A DNA stretch of 64,000 nt from Salinibacillus aidingensis (GCF_039522525.1 NZ_BAAADO010000003.1:124001-188000); one strand, 5' to 3'. Shown: positions 8,169 to 15,943, numbered from the stretch's first letter. A program made the numbers and translations. The notes: generated by a model not told the origin, from the letters alone.

Positions 8169-9698
8169 ATGTATTTTTACAGCTATGAATTGAAACCTGA
8201 AGAAAATGGTTATGAGGTTATTCTGTACATCAAGCCCCAGCATTCATTAGTAGAGTTTGCGAACGAATTTGGTATAACAGAAAATACGGAAAAGGATCTG
8301 AACCGGCTGGCGATTAGCTATGTCAAAAGAAAATTCCCCAATCTACGGGTGAAAGCTATTAAAGTTATTCTGGGGGGAGTACTGGTCACATCGATTATGC
8401 TTGGCGGAACCATGTCACCGGCATTTGCTGCAGAAAGTGAGGAGGCCGGGCAGGAAACAGAGACTGCAGATCCAACTGAGAATGTTGAATTTCCGCCCGA
8501 AAGTGATGAAGCTTCTGATTATACTCCTACAGATGAGGACCAACCTGCAGAAGTTCCGTCCTCAGAAACGATTCCTGAAGAGGCGGGGGAAACGGATGAG
8601 GGTACCACAGAGGATATCTCCATGGATGATCCCGGACTTGTTCCAGGTGATTTTTTTTACTTCGTGGAAGCCATAGCAGAGAAGGTACAGTTGGCGTTAA
8701 CGTTTGACGATACAGCTAAAGCAGAGTTAATTTCGCAATTTGCCAATGAACGAATTGCGGAGGCGAATGCTTTATTTGATGCCGGTGATACGGATGGAGC
8801 CATTCAATTGTTGAACCAGGCATTGGAGAATCAGGAACTTGCCTTAGATTATGTAGCAGATGATGAGCTGGCTGACGGCACTGCACAAGAAGAGGAGGCT
8901 CCAACTGACGGAACGAATACCGGTATTATGCCTTCTAAGGATGAGGAACAACCAGAGGATGAAACAGTACATGAGGAAACCGAAACAGAAGACCCAGCTG
9001 CTGAATTACGGGATGAGCTGGAATCTCATTTCAGCAGGAACATGACAGCATTGTTACTCGCCATGGAAAAGGTTGAGAACCCAACCGCTAAAGCTGCTCT
9101 TGCCAAAAATGTGGAAAAGACTTTTGCACGAATGGAAAAGAGAGCAGGTAAAGCAAGGGCAATAGAAAATGGTATCGCTAATAAAGTTCCTGTGAATGAA
9201 GCTTTAGAAATTTTACGGGATGATATTCAAAAGGATGAGAAGGCTCTTAACCGTGACCTGGAAAAGGTGGAAAAGCAAGCAAGGGAGGAACCAGTGAAAC
9301 CGGCAGCTAAAACACCATCTTTAAAAGAAAAAGCTCCGGAAAAAGCAGGAAAGGGGATAGAAAAGGGGCAGCAGCCGGAAGATAAGGTGAAGAAAGGACA
9401 GGCAAAAGTGGAACGGGTTAAAAAAGAAAGAGGGAATAAACAGCAAGAACCTGCTTCCATTTCTCCTGGTCCTGCTTCCGCTCCAGAAGAATTTCGGGGA
9501 AATGAAATAGCAAACCCGAATTCCCATCCAAAGCAAAATCGGGAAGTAAACCATATCCCGAATCCGGAAAATGAAACAAAAACTGATTCAGGAAAGAGCG
9601 TGAGAAGTGATATAAACACTGATTTTCATCCTTCTGTCCATCCAAAAAGTAATAAAGAAAAAGGAAATCAGGGAAAAGGCTCTGGAAAGCATCCATAG
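8169..9698 (+). CDS. DUF5667 domain protein, secreted or surface-associated (paralogue 1)
   Basis: A 509 aa protein of unknown function. The first 60 residues (starting MYFYSYELKPEENGYEV) are a cytoplasmic-looking domain, followed by one hydrophobic segment (about 63-86, ending SPAFAAE) that could be an internal signal or membrane anchor. Then come an acidic linker, the DUF5667 helical domain (about 155-240; LVPGDFFYFVEAIAEKVQLA and LTFDDTAKAELIS), a second helical segment, and a long Lys/Glu/Pro-rich, low-complexity tail. The ATG at 8169 has AAGGAG 7 bases ahead; an upstream in-frame start at 8121 lacks one. A paralogue with the same core lies at 14746. Possibly an envelope stress or extracellular matrix protein, but that is inference. 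Confidence 0.75.
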   Translation: MYFYSYELKPEENGYEVILYIKPQHSLVEFANEFGITENTEKDLNRLAISYVKRKFPNLRVKAIKVILGGVLVTSIMLGGTMSPAFAAESEEAGQETETADPTENVEFPPESDEASDYTPTDEDQPAEVPSSETIPEEAGETDEGTTEDISMDDPGLVPGDFFYFVEAIAEKVQLALTFDDTAKAELISQFANERIAEANALFDAGDTDGAIQLLNQALENQELALDYVADDELADGTAQEEEAPTDGTNTGIMPSKDEEQPEDETVHEETETEDPAAELRDELESHFSRNMTALLLAMEKVENPTAKAALAKNVEKTFARMEKRAGKARAIENGIANKVPVNEALEILRDDIQKDEKALNRDLEKVEKQAREEPVKPAAKTPSLKEKAPEKAGKGIEKGQQPEDKVKKGQAKVERVKKERGNKQQEPASISPGPASAPEEFRGNEIANPNSHPKQNREVNHIPNPENETKTDSGKSVRSDINTDFHPSVHPKSNKEKGNQGKGSGKHP

Positions 9699-9710
9699 TC
9701 CCCCGGGACA

Positions 9711-9756
9711 GGATAGATATTGACGTATAGGACTTGCTGATATCTATCCTTTTTTA
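9711..9756 (+). terminator. intrinsic terminator of DUF5667 gene 1
   Basis: GGATAGATAT (9711-9720) pairs with ATATCTATCC (9740-9749), followed by TTTTTT. Confidence 0.8.
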
Positions 9757-9762
9757 TATCAA

Positions 9763-10158
9763 TCAATCCCACATCGTAAACGTCTTCACTTCAAGGGATT
9801 TTTTGTTACATTCAGGACAGGCCATTTCTGAAAACTCCAGGTCATCCACGATTTCAGCCTTTCCTTTACAGCGGCTGCAATGTTGATTTGTATTGAACAC
9901 TTGCTGATGACCATAGCAGATTTTCATGAGGGGACGCACGTAAAGATGATGGCACTGCTGACAATGAAGGAGACGACGGTCAAAATCCACATGATGAATG
10001 GGAAGATCCCCAATGGCCTTTTTTACCTGATCTTTCGTTTTTGGATGAAGAATTTCAAACTGGTTCTCGCCAGCATAATATTCATCACCGCCTACCCCCA
10101 GCATAAACTCCTTGCTGAAGCCACAGGATCTGCAAACAATTCCATATCCAACTCCCAT
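9763..10158 (-). CDS. zinc-ribbon protein of unknown function
   Basis: A 131 aa soluble protein with four CxxC pairs (CRSC, CQQC, CSRC, CPEC), enough for two zinc ribbons. I do not recognise a named family. The start has an ideal AAGGAGG site. It is transcribed away from the rhodanese cluster, with the 10.2-10.45 kb repeat island and the rhodanese promoter between. A nucleic-acid or protein-binding role is possible; nothing in the sequence fixes it. Confidence 0.7.
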   Translation of the reverse strand: MGVGYGIVCRSCGFSKEFMLGVGGDEYYAGENQFEILHPKTKDQVKKAIGDLPIHHVDFDRRLLHCQQCHHLYVRPLMKICYGHQQVFNTNQHCSRCKGKAEIVDDLEFSEMACPECNKKSLEVKTFTMWD

Positions 10159-10217
10159 TAAAATTATCCTCCTTTTTATAGTTTGATGGCCGGGTAGATG
10201 CAGTGGACGCTGCGACC

Positions 10218-10430
10218 GATGGATTCATAGCCGAACATATGTCTATATCTATTTTAACGGATAAATTTGTGTAATAGACAGATAAACCTTCTCTTTTGAC
10301 TGATTCAGAGTGTCTTAACGGATAAAATTCTAAACAGATTGATATTAGATAAAATTTAACTTAAATGTGGATGTGAGAAACGTATACCCGACGCAAACCG
10401 ATTGATAAAATGATTAATCAGCCTGATACT
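10218..10430 (+). repeat. repeat island A: degenerate 21-base-period GATAAA array
   Basis: GAT-containing cores start at 10218, 10260, 10281 and 10302 (steps of 42, 21 and 21). Off-phase copies follow at 10321 and 10341, then 10404 and 10425 (step 21). The best copies read acGGATAAA, acAGATAAA and gattGATAAA. Spacer sequence is not conserved. It fills the gap between divergent genes. The same motif recurs at 16059-16150 and, inverted, at 39095-39412. Confidence 0.65.
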
Positions 10431-10452
10431 TGATGATGGTAATACTTCTCAT

Positions 10453-10479
10453 TTGACATCATACCATGTGGGGTATAAG
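10453..10479 (+). promoter_or_regulatory. rhodanese-operon promoter overlapped by CsoR/CstR-like operator
   Basis: TTGACA (10453-10458) and TATAAG (10474-10479) are spaced by 15 bases. The palindrome ATACCATGTGGGGTAT (10461-10476; ATACC-N6-GGTAT) fills the spacer. CsoR-family repressors (copper CsoR, persulfide CstR) bind ATACC...GGTAT dyads with a G-rich centre. Because the first genes downstream are rhodaneses, a CstR-type sulfur-stress regulator is the better guess. No such regulator is encoded in this window. Confidence 0.55.
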
Positions 10480-10515
10480 ATAATTCCAGTATATTAAATC
10501 TAATAGGAGAGAATC

Positions 10516-10845
10516 ATGAGCATTGCCATCCTAGTTATCATCATATCATGGTTTTTCTATCGCAGGCATGTTCCTGTCCGAGGGGTCGGGAAGCTTCAAC
10601 TTGATTCCTGTAAACAGGAGGGTGTTGCGATTGTAGATACCCGTGACTACCAAATATCATCAAGGGACAGGATTGATGAAGCCTGCTGTGTACCAGTGGC
10701 ATATTTGAAACGGCATTATCAGGAAATTCCGAAACAAAGCGTTATTATTGTCGCATCAGATAGAATCGAAAAAAACTTAAGTGCCCGTATACTGAGAAAA
10801 AAAGGAATGCGGGTTATTGGATATTCATTAGTAAATAATGAGTAA
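10516..10845 (+). CDS. membrane-anchored rhodanese-like protein lacking the catalytic cysteine
   Basis: A 109 aa protein with one N-terminal hydrophobic helix (residues 2-15) and a rhodanese fold (IVDTRDYQ, then VIIVASDRIEKN, then RILRKKGMRVIGYSL). Where an active rhodanese has Cys in the loop after the V-V-Y/V strand, this protein has Ser in ASDR, so sulfurtransferase activity is unlikely. It could bind a partner or present sulfur acceptors at the membrane. Start ATG after AGGAGAG. It is probably cotranscribed with the intact rhodanese 62 bases downstream. Confidence 0.75.
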   Translation: MSIAILVIIISWFFYRRHVPVRGVGKLQLDSCKQEGVAIVDTRDYQISSRDRIDEACCVPVAYLKRHYQEIPKQSVIIVASDRIEKNLSARILRKKGMRVIGYSLVNNE

Positions 10846-10907
10846 TAGACGGCAGGAGGACAGGCTGTCTTGCTGCAGGAAAAAAGATACGGAAGGAGGG
10901 GACGCCC

Positions 10908-11207
10908 ATGGCAAAACAGGTTACCCCTGAAGAATTAGACAGACGCATCAAAAAAGGTGAAGAGGTCTATGTCATTGATGTCCGTGAAAACAATGAAGCA
11001 GCAACAGGAAAAATTCCAGGGGCCAAAAATATTCCTCTGGGTCAGTTAGCGGTACGTAAAACAGAATTAGACTCAGAGAAGGAATACGTGGTCGTGTGCC
11101 AGTCTGGAAATCGCAGTAAAGCCGCCTGTGGAATTTTGGGCGCATTAGGCTATAAAGTTGAGGATATGACAGGTGGTATGAACAACTGGCAAGGAGACAC
11201 TGAATAA
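10908..11207 (+). CDS. single-domain rhodanese (thiosulfate sulfurtransferase family)
   Basis: A 99 aa cytoplasmic sulfurtransferase moving sulfane sulfur from a donor to a thiol acceptor. It has VIDVRE at the N-terminal CH2A region, IPGAKNIPLGQL, and the active loop CQSGNRS with the persulfide-forming cysteine, followed by AACGILGALGYKVEDMTGGMNNW, the usual C-terminal pattern. Ribosome site GGAAGGAGGGG. Neighbours (inactive rhodanese, DUF302, TlpA-like thioredoxin) suggest a sulfane-sulfur or redox detoxification cluster. Confidence 0.9.
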   Translation: MAKQVTPEELDRRIKKGEEVYVIDVRENNEAATGKIPGAKNIPLGQLAVRKTELDSEKEYVVVCQSGNRSKAACGILGALGYKVEDMTGGMNNWQGDTE

Positions 11208-11257
11208 AGCCTTTTATTTTTCCGTTAATCATAGTTGAGAAAAGGAGTCATATCAAT

Positions 11258-11359
11258 ATGAAGCAATTATGGAGAAGCCTTTGACCATCGCAAAAACTCA
11301 TGTTCCTGGCAGGAATAGTGTTTATCGTTGTATCCTTGATTACCAGAGTTACAGACTAA
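11258..11359 (+). pseudogene. small single-span membrane protein interrupted by TGA
   Basis: After AAAGGAG an ATG (11258) opens a 33-residue frame with an internal TGA at 11282-11284 (codon 9), then a hydrophobic helix LMFLAGIVFIVVSLI and a TAA at 11357. The frame context (MKQLWRSL, stop, PSQK) suggests TGG or CGA mutated to TGA. The internal ATG at 11300 could still start a 19-residue peptide but has no ribosome site. Confidence 0.35.
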
Positions 11360-11470
11360 CCTGAAGAATGTAAAGGATTAAGTGGGTGAAACATATACTT
11401 GAGGAAGAAAAAATTGGTGTTTTTTTGTCAGTTGATCATTAAGTTTTATCAGCCTAAAAGGAGGATGTTC

Positions 11471-11866
11471 ATGTTTCATTATACGGTTGAAACGGACAGA
11501 ACGATGGATGATGCCATTGCCGTATTGGAGGAAACATTGAAAGAAGAGAAATTTGGTGTGCTCTGGCAATTTGATATTAGAGAAAAGCTTCAGGCAAAAG
11601 GACTGGATTACAATCAGCCGTACAAGGTGTTGGAAGTATGTAACCCTTTTGAAGCTGAACGAGTTTTGACACAGAATCAAATGGTGGGCTATTTTCTCCC
11701 ATGTAAGATTGTTGTGTATGAGGATGAGGGAAGAACAAACATCGGCCTGCCCAAACCAACTTCACTTATACAATTGGCCAATGATGATTCCCTTAAAGAG
11801 CTGGCTGGAGATATAGAAAGACGGTTAATCAGCTGCATCGATAAGAGTCTGGAATCTTCCTCATAA
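11471..11866 (+). CDS. DUF302 domain protein
   Basis: A 131 aa cytoplasmic protein of the DUF302 family (FHYTVETDRTMDDAIAVLEETLKEEKFGVLWQ.D, then YKVLEVCNPFEAERVL, then LPCKIVVYEDEGRTNIGLPKP). Family function is unknown, but members often travel with rhodaneses, TusA or DsrE proteins and heavy-metal or sulfur stress genes, as here. The ATG at 11471 has AAGGAGG six bases ahead; the TTG at 11399 and ATG at 11465 are worse placed. Confidence 0.85.
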   Translation: MFHYTVETDRTMDDAIAVLEETLKEEKFGVLWQFDIREKLQAKGLDYNQPYKVLEVCNPFEAERVLTQNQMVGYFLPCKIVVYEDEGRTNIGLPKPTSLIQLANDDSLKELAGDIERRLISCIDKSLESSS

Positions 11867-11870
11867 TTTA

Positions 11871-11915
11871 AAAGAACGAAGAGGATCTGTGATAAATCCT
11901 TTTCGTTCTTTTTTG
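11871..11915 (+). terminator. intrinsic terminator of the rhodanese-DUF302 operon
   Basis: AAAGAACGAA pairs with TTCGTTCTTT, with an inner GGAT/ATCC pair and a T-run. Confidence 0.8.
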
Positions 11916-12031
11916 TCTTATAGATAAGGAGGGACCAGAAGAAGTTCAGCGTTTTTCCGGGCACTTTCATTAAATTTTCACAAACTTTTTTTATGATTCC
12001 TTTAATTGCATACATAAAACGGAGCGATAAA

Positions 12032-12657
12032 ATGAAGAAGGGGATTATTGTTGTAGTACTGGTTGGAATGTTTGTCGGGCTGTTTATGATTTTACGAATT
12101 CAGCAGAAAATGCAAATCAGCCAACTGATGAAGCGACTTCAGAAAATGAAGGTAATGAAAAGGGTGGTTATAAAATTGTAAGTCAACCTGATTCTTCAGC
12201 AAAACAAGCTGATGCCCCAAAGCAGACAGGTAAAACAGGCTTAAATGTAGGGAATTTAGCACCTGATTTTGAACTGAAGACGTTGGATGGAGAAACTGTA
12301 CAGTTATCTAATCTTCGTGGACAGCGGGTGATGCTGAATTTCTGGGCTTCCTGGTGTCCGCCATGGAGTGCGGAAATGCCGGATATGGAAAAGTTTTATC
12401 AGAATAAGGATGTAAAAATTTTAGCTGTGAACTTAACCCAGACAGAAAGTGGAATTCAGGATGTTAGAGATTTTGTGAAAGAATTTGATTTATCCTTTCC
12501 AATTCTGCTCGATCAGGAAAGCAATGTCGCTAACACCTATCAGATTCAGCCCATTCCAACTTCCTATATGATTGATTCTGAAGGTGTGATATCGTTTAAA
12601 ACGTTAGGTGCCTTAAATTATGATCTTATGGTTCAGGAATTTGAAAAAATGCAATAA
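12032..12657 (+). pseudogene. TlpA/ResA-like thioredoxin, frameshifted and with a mutated active site
   Basis: Membrane-anchored thiol-disulfide oxidoreductase family. The ATG at 12032 (GGAG 7 bases ahead) starts MKKGIIVVVLVGMFVG. The frame then shifts at the GGG at 12077-12079: reading -1 restores AVYDFTNSAENANQ and runs on through APDFELKTLDGETVQLSNLRG to the end. One extra G would repair it. The active site reads WCPPW (TGT at 12355, TGG at 12364) where the family has WCPPC, so the second cysteine is gone. Two independent lesions suggest a decaying gene. The rest of the thioredoxin fold (IPTSYMIDSEG) is intact, and a 124-residue soluble piece could still be made. Confidence 0.75.
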
Positions 12658-12693
12658 GGCCAGGTGCTTGTACCGCGTGTGAGGTGATTTATA

Positions 12694-13377
12694 GTGAAGC
12701 AAACCATTCTGGTAATTGAAGACGATTACATGATAAGAGAATTGATTTCAATATATTTAAAGAAAGCAGGGTATGAGGTTGTAGAAGCAGCAGATGGGGA
12801 AGAAGCAAAGGAAGCCTTTCTTACTCATCATCCCTGTTTACTGATTCTTGACTTAATGCTTCCGAAAATAAGCGGGGAAGAGCTGTGTACATGGGTAAGA
12901 GAGCAGGAACGCAATGAAGTTTCGATCATTATGCTGTCTGCTAAAGCCAGAATAAACGATAAGATTAAAGGTTTGAAGCTTGGTGCAGATGACTATTTGA
13001 CAAAGCCTTTTGATCCAGACGAGTTAGTCGCACACGTGGAGGCCGTTTTACGAAGGACCGGTCAGTTCTGTCAAAAAATCACCTATGGCGGCTTGTGTAT
13101 TAAACCTAGAAAGGGCGAAGTGATGCTGTATGATGAGTCGCTTAAGCTGACGAAGCATGAATTTCAACTACTCTATCATTTTATGGAGAATCCGAATGTT
13201 GTTCTGACAAGAGAAAACCTGATTCAGCAATTATATCCGCATGCTGATAAAACCGTGATGGACCGGACGGTTGATGCTCATATTAAAAAATTAAGGGAAA
13301 AAATCGAGGAAGATCCTTCTTCACCAAAACGGATTTGTACGGTAAGAGGAATGGGGTATAAATTTGTTCATGAATAA
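12694..13377 (+). CDS. OmpR/PhoB-family response regulator
   Basis: A 227 aa two-component DNA-binding regulator. The receiver domain (1-120) has acidic pocket EDD at 9-11, phospho-acceptor Asp in LLILDLMLP (about 53), Thr/Ser in MLSAK and Lys in LTKPFDP. The winged-helix effector (130-225) has LTKHEFQLLYHF, DRTVDAHIKKLREKI and RGMGYKF. Start is GTG after GAGGTG. Its kinase partner overlaps its stop codon but is frameshifted, so the regulator may be orphaned. The upstream neighbour is the decaying TlpA gene. Confidence 0.92.
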   Translation: MKQTILVIEDDYMIRELISIYLKKAGYEVVEAADGEEAKEAFLTHHPCLLILDLMLPKISGEELCTWVREQERNEVSIIMLSAKARINDKIKGLKLGADDYLTKPFDPDELVAHVEAVLRRTGQFCQKITYGGLCIKPRKGEVMLYDESLKLTKHEFQLLYHFMENPNVVLTRENLIQQLYPHADKTVMDRTVDAHIKKLREKIEEDPSSPKRICTVRGMGYKFVHE

Positions 13378-14457
13378 GTGGAAAAAAGTCAGGCTTCCAA
13401 GATGTTTATTAGGACGACTGACGCTAATAAATATTACCGTGGTTACAGCTTTCATTCTCCTGACCACCTGGGGAATTTATAATACCTCCTGTTTCCTTGT
13501 TGATGGTATCGGCACAATGAACCAAATGACACAGAAGCAATTTGAGTCTGCTCTTTTACAGTATCTCTGGATTTTCACCTTTACGACGATTGTCACCGGG
13601 AGCATGATTCATTTTTTTCTGACAAAAAAATTGACAGGTCCCCTAAGAAATTTAATAGATTCAACGAAAACTATGAAAGAAGGTCGATATCCGAGTCCTA
13701 TTCAAAGGAGGTCAGAGGATGAAACAGGACAGCTTATTGACCACTTTAATGATATGGTTGAGCAATTAAAGAAAAATGAGCAACAACGAAAAAAATGGTC
13801 TCTGATATATCCCATGAACTAAGAACGCCATTAGCCAATTTAAACGGGTATTTAAATCCCCTGCATAATGGTATGATTGAAGGCCGTCCAAAGCTGTATA
13901 AAGCCCTCTATGAAGAGTCTGAACGTCTTAGTGGAATGCTGGAGCAGCTGGATAGGTTAAAGGAATGGGATGATATCAGTGGACAAACCTTTTCTGAACA
14001 GGAAAAAGTTAATATGAAAAGCATCATTGAACAAACGGTAGAGATGTTTCGCTGGGCGGCCAAAAAAGAGGGAATTCCAGTCGAACTTCAACTGGAGTCT
14101 CGTATGGTTCAGGTTCATCAGGAGGGCGTTGCACAGGTTTTAAATAATTTGCTGGACAATGCCATTCGCTACCATAAGGGTGGCGGCTCCATTATGGTTC
14201 AGGGAAAATGATCTGAATGTAAATACTATGATTCCTTTACGGGTCCGGGAGAAATCATTCCGGAACGAGAGCAGTCCCTCATTTTTGAACGGTTTTACCG
14301 TATTGATCCTTCCAGATCACGGGAATCAGGTGGGACAGGCCTTGGTCTAGCTATTTCAAAGGAAATCATAGAGCATCATCGTGGTCAAATAGGCGTTCAT
14401 TCAGAAGGAAATATTCACACATTTTGGTTCACACTTCCACTCGAGAAGGGGTCATGA
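13370..14457 (+). pseudogene. sensor histidine kinase with three frameshifts
   Basis: Expected about 360 aa: two membrane helices, HAMP (LTGPLRNLIDSTKTMKEGRY), HisKA (SDISHELRTPLANL, phospho-acceptor His) and HATPase (NNLLDNAIRYH, then FERFYRIDPSRSRESGGTGLGLAI). The ATG at 13370 overlaps the regulator's end. The frame breaks at the A7 run 13789-13795 (one A short: KKMVSDIS becomes KKWSLIYPMN, stop). It breaks again near 14205 (a stop at 14209 in the HATPase frame, while ENDLNVNTM reads in the other frame), and shifts back near 14240 before TGPGEIIPEREQSLIFERF. All other motifs survive, so the damage is recent or is a base-calling artefact. Confidence 0.8.
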
Positions 14458-14597
14458 AATTTTATAAGTAATAGAAAAATATAATAAAATATGTCGAATT
14501 TTTTTGAAAATAGGCCTATTGGATGATGTCACGTTTGACGATCAGAGGTATATTACAGGGTGAATGGATGAATGGAGTAGTGTCTGTACAATTCATT

Positions 14598-14688
14598 TAT
14601 CATGAAAGGGCAAATCTATCTGAAAAGAAGGGGCGCAAAGTTACAGGCCTAAGGTGTACAAACTATGGTGGCTGGACTGCTGATGATA
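14598..14688 (+). ncRNA. cyclic di-GMP-I (GEMM) riboswitch aptamer
   Basis: Closing stem TATCAT (14598-14603) with ATGATA (14683-14688). Core elements come in the right order: AGGGCAAA (14607-14614), a hairpin capped by GAAA (14622-14625), GGGCGCAAAG (14631-14640), the receptor segment AGGCCTAAGG (14645-14654), and the 3' block CTATGGTGGCTGG. These match the c-di-GMP-I consensus. The DUF5667 gene starts 58 bases downstream. A spurious open frame (14523-14714) covers the same bases and should not be called as a gene. Confidence 0.88.
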
Positions 14689-14690
14689 CA

Positions 14691-14722
14691 AGCACGACTG
14701 ACAAGCCGTGCTAAGTTTCTTC
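14691..14722 (+). promoter_or_regulatory. possible expression-platform hairpin of the c-di-GMP riboswitch
   Basis: AGCACG (14691-14696) pairs with CGTGCT (14707-14712), followed by AAGTTTCTTC, a weak U-rich tail. It could be a leaky terminator, or only a spacer; the fold was not computed. Confidence 0.4.
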
Positions 14723-14745
14723 AAAAATGATAAGGAGGATTTATA

Positions 14746-15933
14746 ATGAATAATCAGTTATTTCTAAACGGGAAATCTCGTAACTTATTAGTAGCGTTGC
14801 TTATGGCGGCTGTATTTGTTTTTGCATTCGGACTCAGTGCTGCACAAGCTGAGGAAGGAGAAGAAACAGATACAACAGAGACGGAAACAACAGCGGATAC
14901 AGAAGAGACCGGGGAAGCACCGTCCTCAGAAGAAAATACTTCCACAGATGAAGAGAAGTCTGAAGAAGAGGGTTCTGAGACAAGTGAGGAGACGGACACA
15001 AATACAGAGGAGGATTCCTCGTTACTGCCTGGCGATCTCTTCTATTTCACGAAGAAAATGATGGAAAACATTCGTCTTGCATTAACATTTGATGATACAG
15101 AAAAAGCGGAATTATTGGCAACATATGCGGAAGAGCGTATTAAAGAAGCAGAAGCTCTTTTTGCGAACGGCGAAAAAGAAATGGCTGAAAAGACCCTTGA
15201 AGAAGCATTAGCTAAGCAGGAAAAGGCTATGGCTAAATATGAGGAAAGTCAGTCAGAAGAAGAGAATAATACAGATGAAAATGTAGAAGAAGTGGATGAT
15301 GAAGCAGAAGAAGAAGGCAGTGAAACCGAAGAAGGTACAAAAGAGGAAACGACTGAAGAAAATGGCGAGGAAACAACAGGGGATTCAGTAGATTCCATTC
15401 GTTCAGAGCTTGAAGAGAAGTTTTCTGCAAATATTGAAGCTTTAACTGCTGCACTAGAAAAAGTAAGCAATCCGCGAGCGAAAGCAGCTTTACAAAAAAA
15501 TATTGCCAAAGCACAGAAAAAGCTTGAGTGGAAAGTGGACAAAGAGCTGGCTAAATTGGGCTTAGACAGTGAGGACGAGGAAACTGAATCTGAAGAAGGA
15601 ACTACATCTGATGAAGAATCAGAAGGAACCGACTCTGAGGAAAATACTGAAGAAGCTGGTAAAGAAGAAGTTGAACAGGTAGCCTTGAAATCAAAAGACA
15701 CTGAGGAAGCTGAAGAGGATGAGGCTGCAGAAGAAGAGCAGGAAGAAACAGAAGATAAAAACGAAGCAGCTAAAGAAAAGAAAGAAAGAGCTCAAGATAA
15801 AGCTGAGGAAAAGCGTGAACGAGCTCAGGAAAAAGCTGAAGAGAAGCGTGAGAAAGCCAAAGAACGCGCTGAAAAGAAAAATAATGGAAAAGGAAATCAT
15901 CCTGGAAAGGGTAATAATGGAAAGCATAACTAA
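14746..15933 (+). CDS. DUF5667 domain secreted protein (paralogue 2), c-di-GMP riboswitch-controlled
   Basis: A 395 aa exported protein: signal peptide 1-35 (cut near AAQAEE), very acidic Thr/Glu-rich linker, DUF5667 helices (about 90-165; LLPGDLFYFTKKMMENIRLA and LTFDDTEKAELLATYAEERI), a second acidic linker, a second helical block (about 220-265; LEEKFSANIEALTAALEKV), another acidic stretch and a Lys/Glu coiled-coil tail ending GKGNHPGKGNNGKHN. The core aligns with the gene at 8169. Start ATG after AAGGAGG. The riboswitch in its leader implies control by c-di-GMP, which in bacilli governs motility and matrix, so a biofilm or surface role is a fair inference. Confidence 0.85.
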   Translation: MNNQLFLNGKSRNLLVALLMAAVFVFAFGLSAAQAEEGEETDTTETETTADTEETGEAPSSEENTSTDEEKSEEEGSETSEETDTNTEEDSSLLPGDLFYFTKKMMENIRLALTFDDTEKAELLATYAEERIKEAEALFANGEKEMAEKTLEEALAKQEKAMAKYEESQSEEENNTDENVEEVDDEAEEEGSETEEGTKEETTEENGEETTGDSVDSIRSELEEKFSANIEALTAALEKVSNPRAKAALQKNIAKAQKKLEWKVDKELAKLGLDSEDEETESEEGTTSDEESEGTDSEENTEEAGKEEVEQVALKSKDTEEAEEDEAAEEEQEETEDKNEAAKEKKERAQDKAEEKRERAQEKAEEKREKAKERAEKKNNGKGNHPGKGNNGKHN

Positions 15934-15943
15934 TCCAGGTAAA

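Noticed and set aside
11258..11359. Selenocysteine or programmed readthrough at the in-frame TGA
   Set aside because: No hairpin follows the TGA that would suggest recoding, and the neighbouring genes also show decay.
13364..14457. Programmed ribosomal frameshifting in the histidine kinase
   Set aside because: The A7 run could be slippery, but two further shifts and a stop in the HATPase region make mutation or sequencing error the simpler reading.
14523..14714. 63-codon open frame before DUF5667 gene 2
   Set aside because: It lies over the c-di-GMP riboswitch, has no ribosome site, and its sequence is explained by the conserved RNA core.
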